DNA from: Actinomycetes bacterium | GTDB lineage: Bacteria > Actinomycetota > Actinomycetes > Propionibacteriales > Propionibacteriaceae | Assembly (NCBI GenBank): GCA_009785885.1 | Contig: WQUE01000091.1 | Coordinates: forward strand, 1-6,042 | Direction: 5' to 3' | DNA length: 6,042 bases | Made by a program: the position numbers and the translations under genes | Notes under the pieces: generated by a model | Databases searched by the model: none | Told to the model about the DNA's origin: nothing | Seen by the model: the letters and a program-made list of their open reading frames with translations, nothing else | Shown: positions 5,005 through 6,042 of the stretch, piece after piece | Position numbering within the stretch: the stretch's first letter is position 1 | How the letters are laid out: each line of letters opens with the position of its first letter

Positions 5005-6042
5005 TCAGGCCGGCACCTCCACGGTGCCGGCGTGACGGGCGCGCTCGGCGGCCCAGACGACCTCCAGCGAGGCGAGGCTGGCGGCGGCGTCCGAGGTGAC
5101 CAGAGACGGGTCGCCGGCTTCCACGGCCGCGAGGAACGCGCGCATCAGCCCCTCGTCGCCGCCGCCATGGCCGCCGGCGGGGGTGGCGTTCACCGCGGTG
5201 TCGATGGTGCGGACGTCATCGGTGGTGAAGTCATGCACGCGCAGTACCGAGCCGTCGCCCTCGATCCAGCCCCGCGCGCCGAAGATGCGGGTCTTGCGAC
5301 CGGCCATCTCTGTGAACGCGACCGTCGTGAAACTGGCGGTGACACCCGAGGCGTACTCCAGCGAGACGACCTGGTGGTCGACGACGTCGTTGTGCCCGGC
5401 GTACACACACTCGCCGTAGGGGCCGTTGCGCAGGGCATCATCGATGCTTGTCGGCGTGGGATTCGGCGTGAGTACGGTGAGCGGCCAATCAGAGTACTCT
5501 GGGTCGGATAGAAACCCGTGGTAGATCCGTACCGCATCGAACGGGCACGTCGCCCGTACCGCGCAGTCGAGGCAGCGAGCCGCCGCACCGGCCGGGGCGT
5601 TCACGGGACGGAACTCCAGCAGCGTGCCAAAGGACGACACCCGGGCGACCGGTTCGCCGACGACGTAGCCGAGCCAGTCGATGTCGTGGATGTTCTTCTG
5701 GATCAGCATGGGGCTCGTCTCGGCCTCGCAGCGCCAGTTGCCCCGGACGAACGAGTGGGCGAAGTGCCACCACCCGATCGGCTCCAGGTGCTCGACCGAG
5801 ACGATCCGCCCGATCGCGTCCGCCCGAAGCAGATCCACAAGTGCCCGTGTGTACTCGGTGTAGCGCAGCACGTGGCACACCCCGAAAACCACGCCCGCGT
5901 CCTGGACGGCGGCCACGATCCGCTGCGCGTCGGCCTCGTTCGTCGCCATCGGCTTCTCGAGCAGGATGTGGTACCCGACCCCGGCAGCCGCGACGGCCGG
6001 GTCGGCGTGGTCACGGTCCTGCGTGCAGATCGCGACGGCGTC
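5005..6042 (-). CDS. Gfo/Idh/MocA-family oxidoreductase with Cys cluster (N-terminus outside window)
   Basis: NAD(P)-dependent sugar or cyclitol dehydrogenase. The frame is open to the window edge and the visible part opens with DAVAICTQDRDHAD, so the ATG at 5949 is internal, within the family signature EKPMAT (residues 29-34 of 345 visible). The GxGxxG nucleotide loop, about 70 residues, is missing. HVLRY (57-61) and GWWHFAHSFVRGNW are followed by SPMLIQKNIHDIDW, whose Lys116, His119 and Asp120 sit where inositol dehydrogenases have a D-x3-H motif. An insert after SSFGTLLEF carries Cys157, Cys160 and Cys166 (CLDCAVRATCPFDA), reminiscent of a zinc or iron-binding loop. Both features mark a known but poorly characterised subfamily. 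The C-terminal domain holds the usual beta-sheet and a Gly/His-rich GGHGGGDEGL segment. It is co-directional with the kinase but separated from it by 330 nt. The substrate is unknown. Confidence 0.92.
   Translation of the reverse strand, partial: DAVAICTQDRDHADPAVAAAGVGYHILLEKPMATNEADAQRIVAAVQDAGVVFGVCHVLRYTEYTRALVDLLRADAIGRIVSVEHLEPIGWWHFAHSFVRGNWRCEAETSPMLIQKNIHDIDWLGYVVGEPVARVSSFGTLLEFRPVNAPAGAAARCLDCAVRATCPFDAVRIYHGFLSDPEYSDWPLTVLTPNPTPTSIDDALRNGPYGECVYAGHNDVVDHQVVSLEYASGVTASFTTVAFTEMAGRKTRIFGARGWIEGDGSVLRVHDFTTDDVRTIDTAVNATPAGGHGGGDEGLMRAFLAAVEAGDPSLVTSDAAASLASLEVVWAAERARHAGTVEVPA

Overview
The window is GC-rich, with strong G/C preference at third codon positions, short intergenic gaps inside an operon, an AGGAGG ribosome site and a Ser/Ala/Gly/Pro-rich lipoprotein linker. 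All of this fits a high-GC actinobacterium. A GTTTCGACAAGCTCAAC-type intergenic motif also suggests the Propionibacteriales or Micrococcales, but I cannot name a genus.

Left half (1-3188, + strand): the end of a carbohydrate ABC-importer operon of the CUT1 type. A 5'-truncated MalF-type permease is followed after 8 nt by a MalG-type permease, then after 33 nt by a lipoprotein substrate-binding protein. A strong intrinsic terminator closes the operon. The binding protein comes last rather than first, and no ATPase gene is visible, so the pair may use a shared MsiK-type ATPase encoded elsewhere or a gene upstream of the window.

Right half (3589-6042, - strand, convergent with the importer): a complete kinase closely resembling bifidobacterial NahK (N-acetylhexosamine 1-kinase), and upstream of it a Gfo/Idh/MocA oxidoreductase whose N-terminus lies beyond the window. 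The oxidoreductase carries a C-x2-C-x5-C insert and a K-x2-H-D active-site signature. Together the genes suggest uptake and phosphorylation or oxidation of an amino-sugar-containing glycan or a related sugar. The substrate link is inference.

The most interesting part is the two long non-coding gaps either side of the kinase (3117-3588 and 4675-5004). They hold inverted copies of the same structured repeat. Copy B (4756-4951) is simple, with 10-nt terminal inverted repeats and a perfect 12-bp hairpin. Copy A (3231-3559) is split by a second, diverged copy (A1, 3286-3441) sitting at the tip of a 17-nt inverted repeat. A 32-nt head is identical between A and B, and an 86-nt tail is 79/86 identical without gaps. 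The hairpin arms of A1 and B differ by two paired (compensatory) changes. This looks like a MITE-like or REP-like family with a selected fold, nested within itself and bracketing a metabolic gene. I do not recognise it as a named element.
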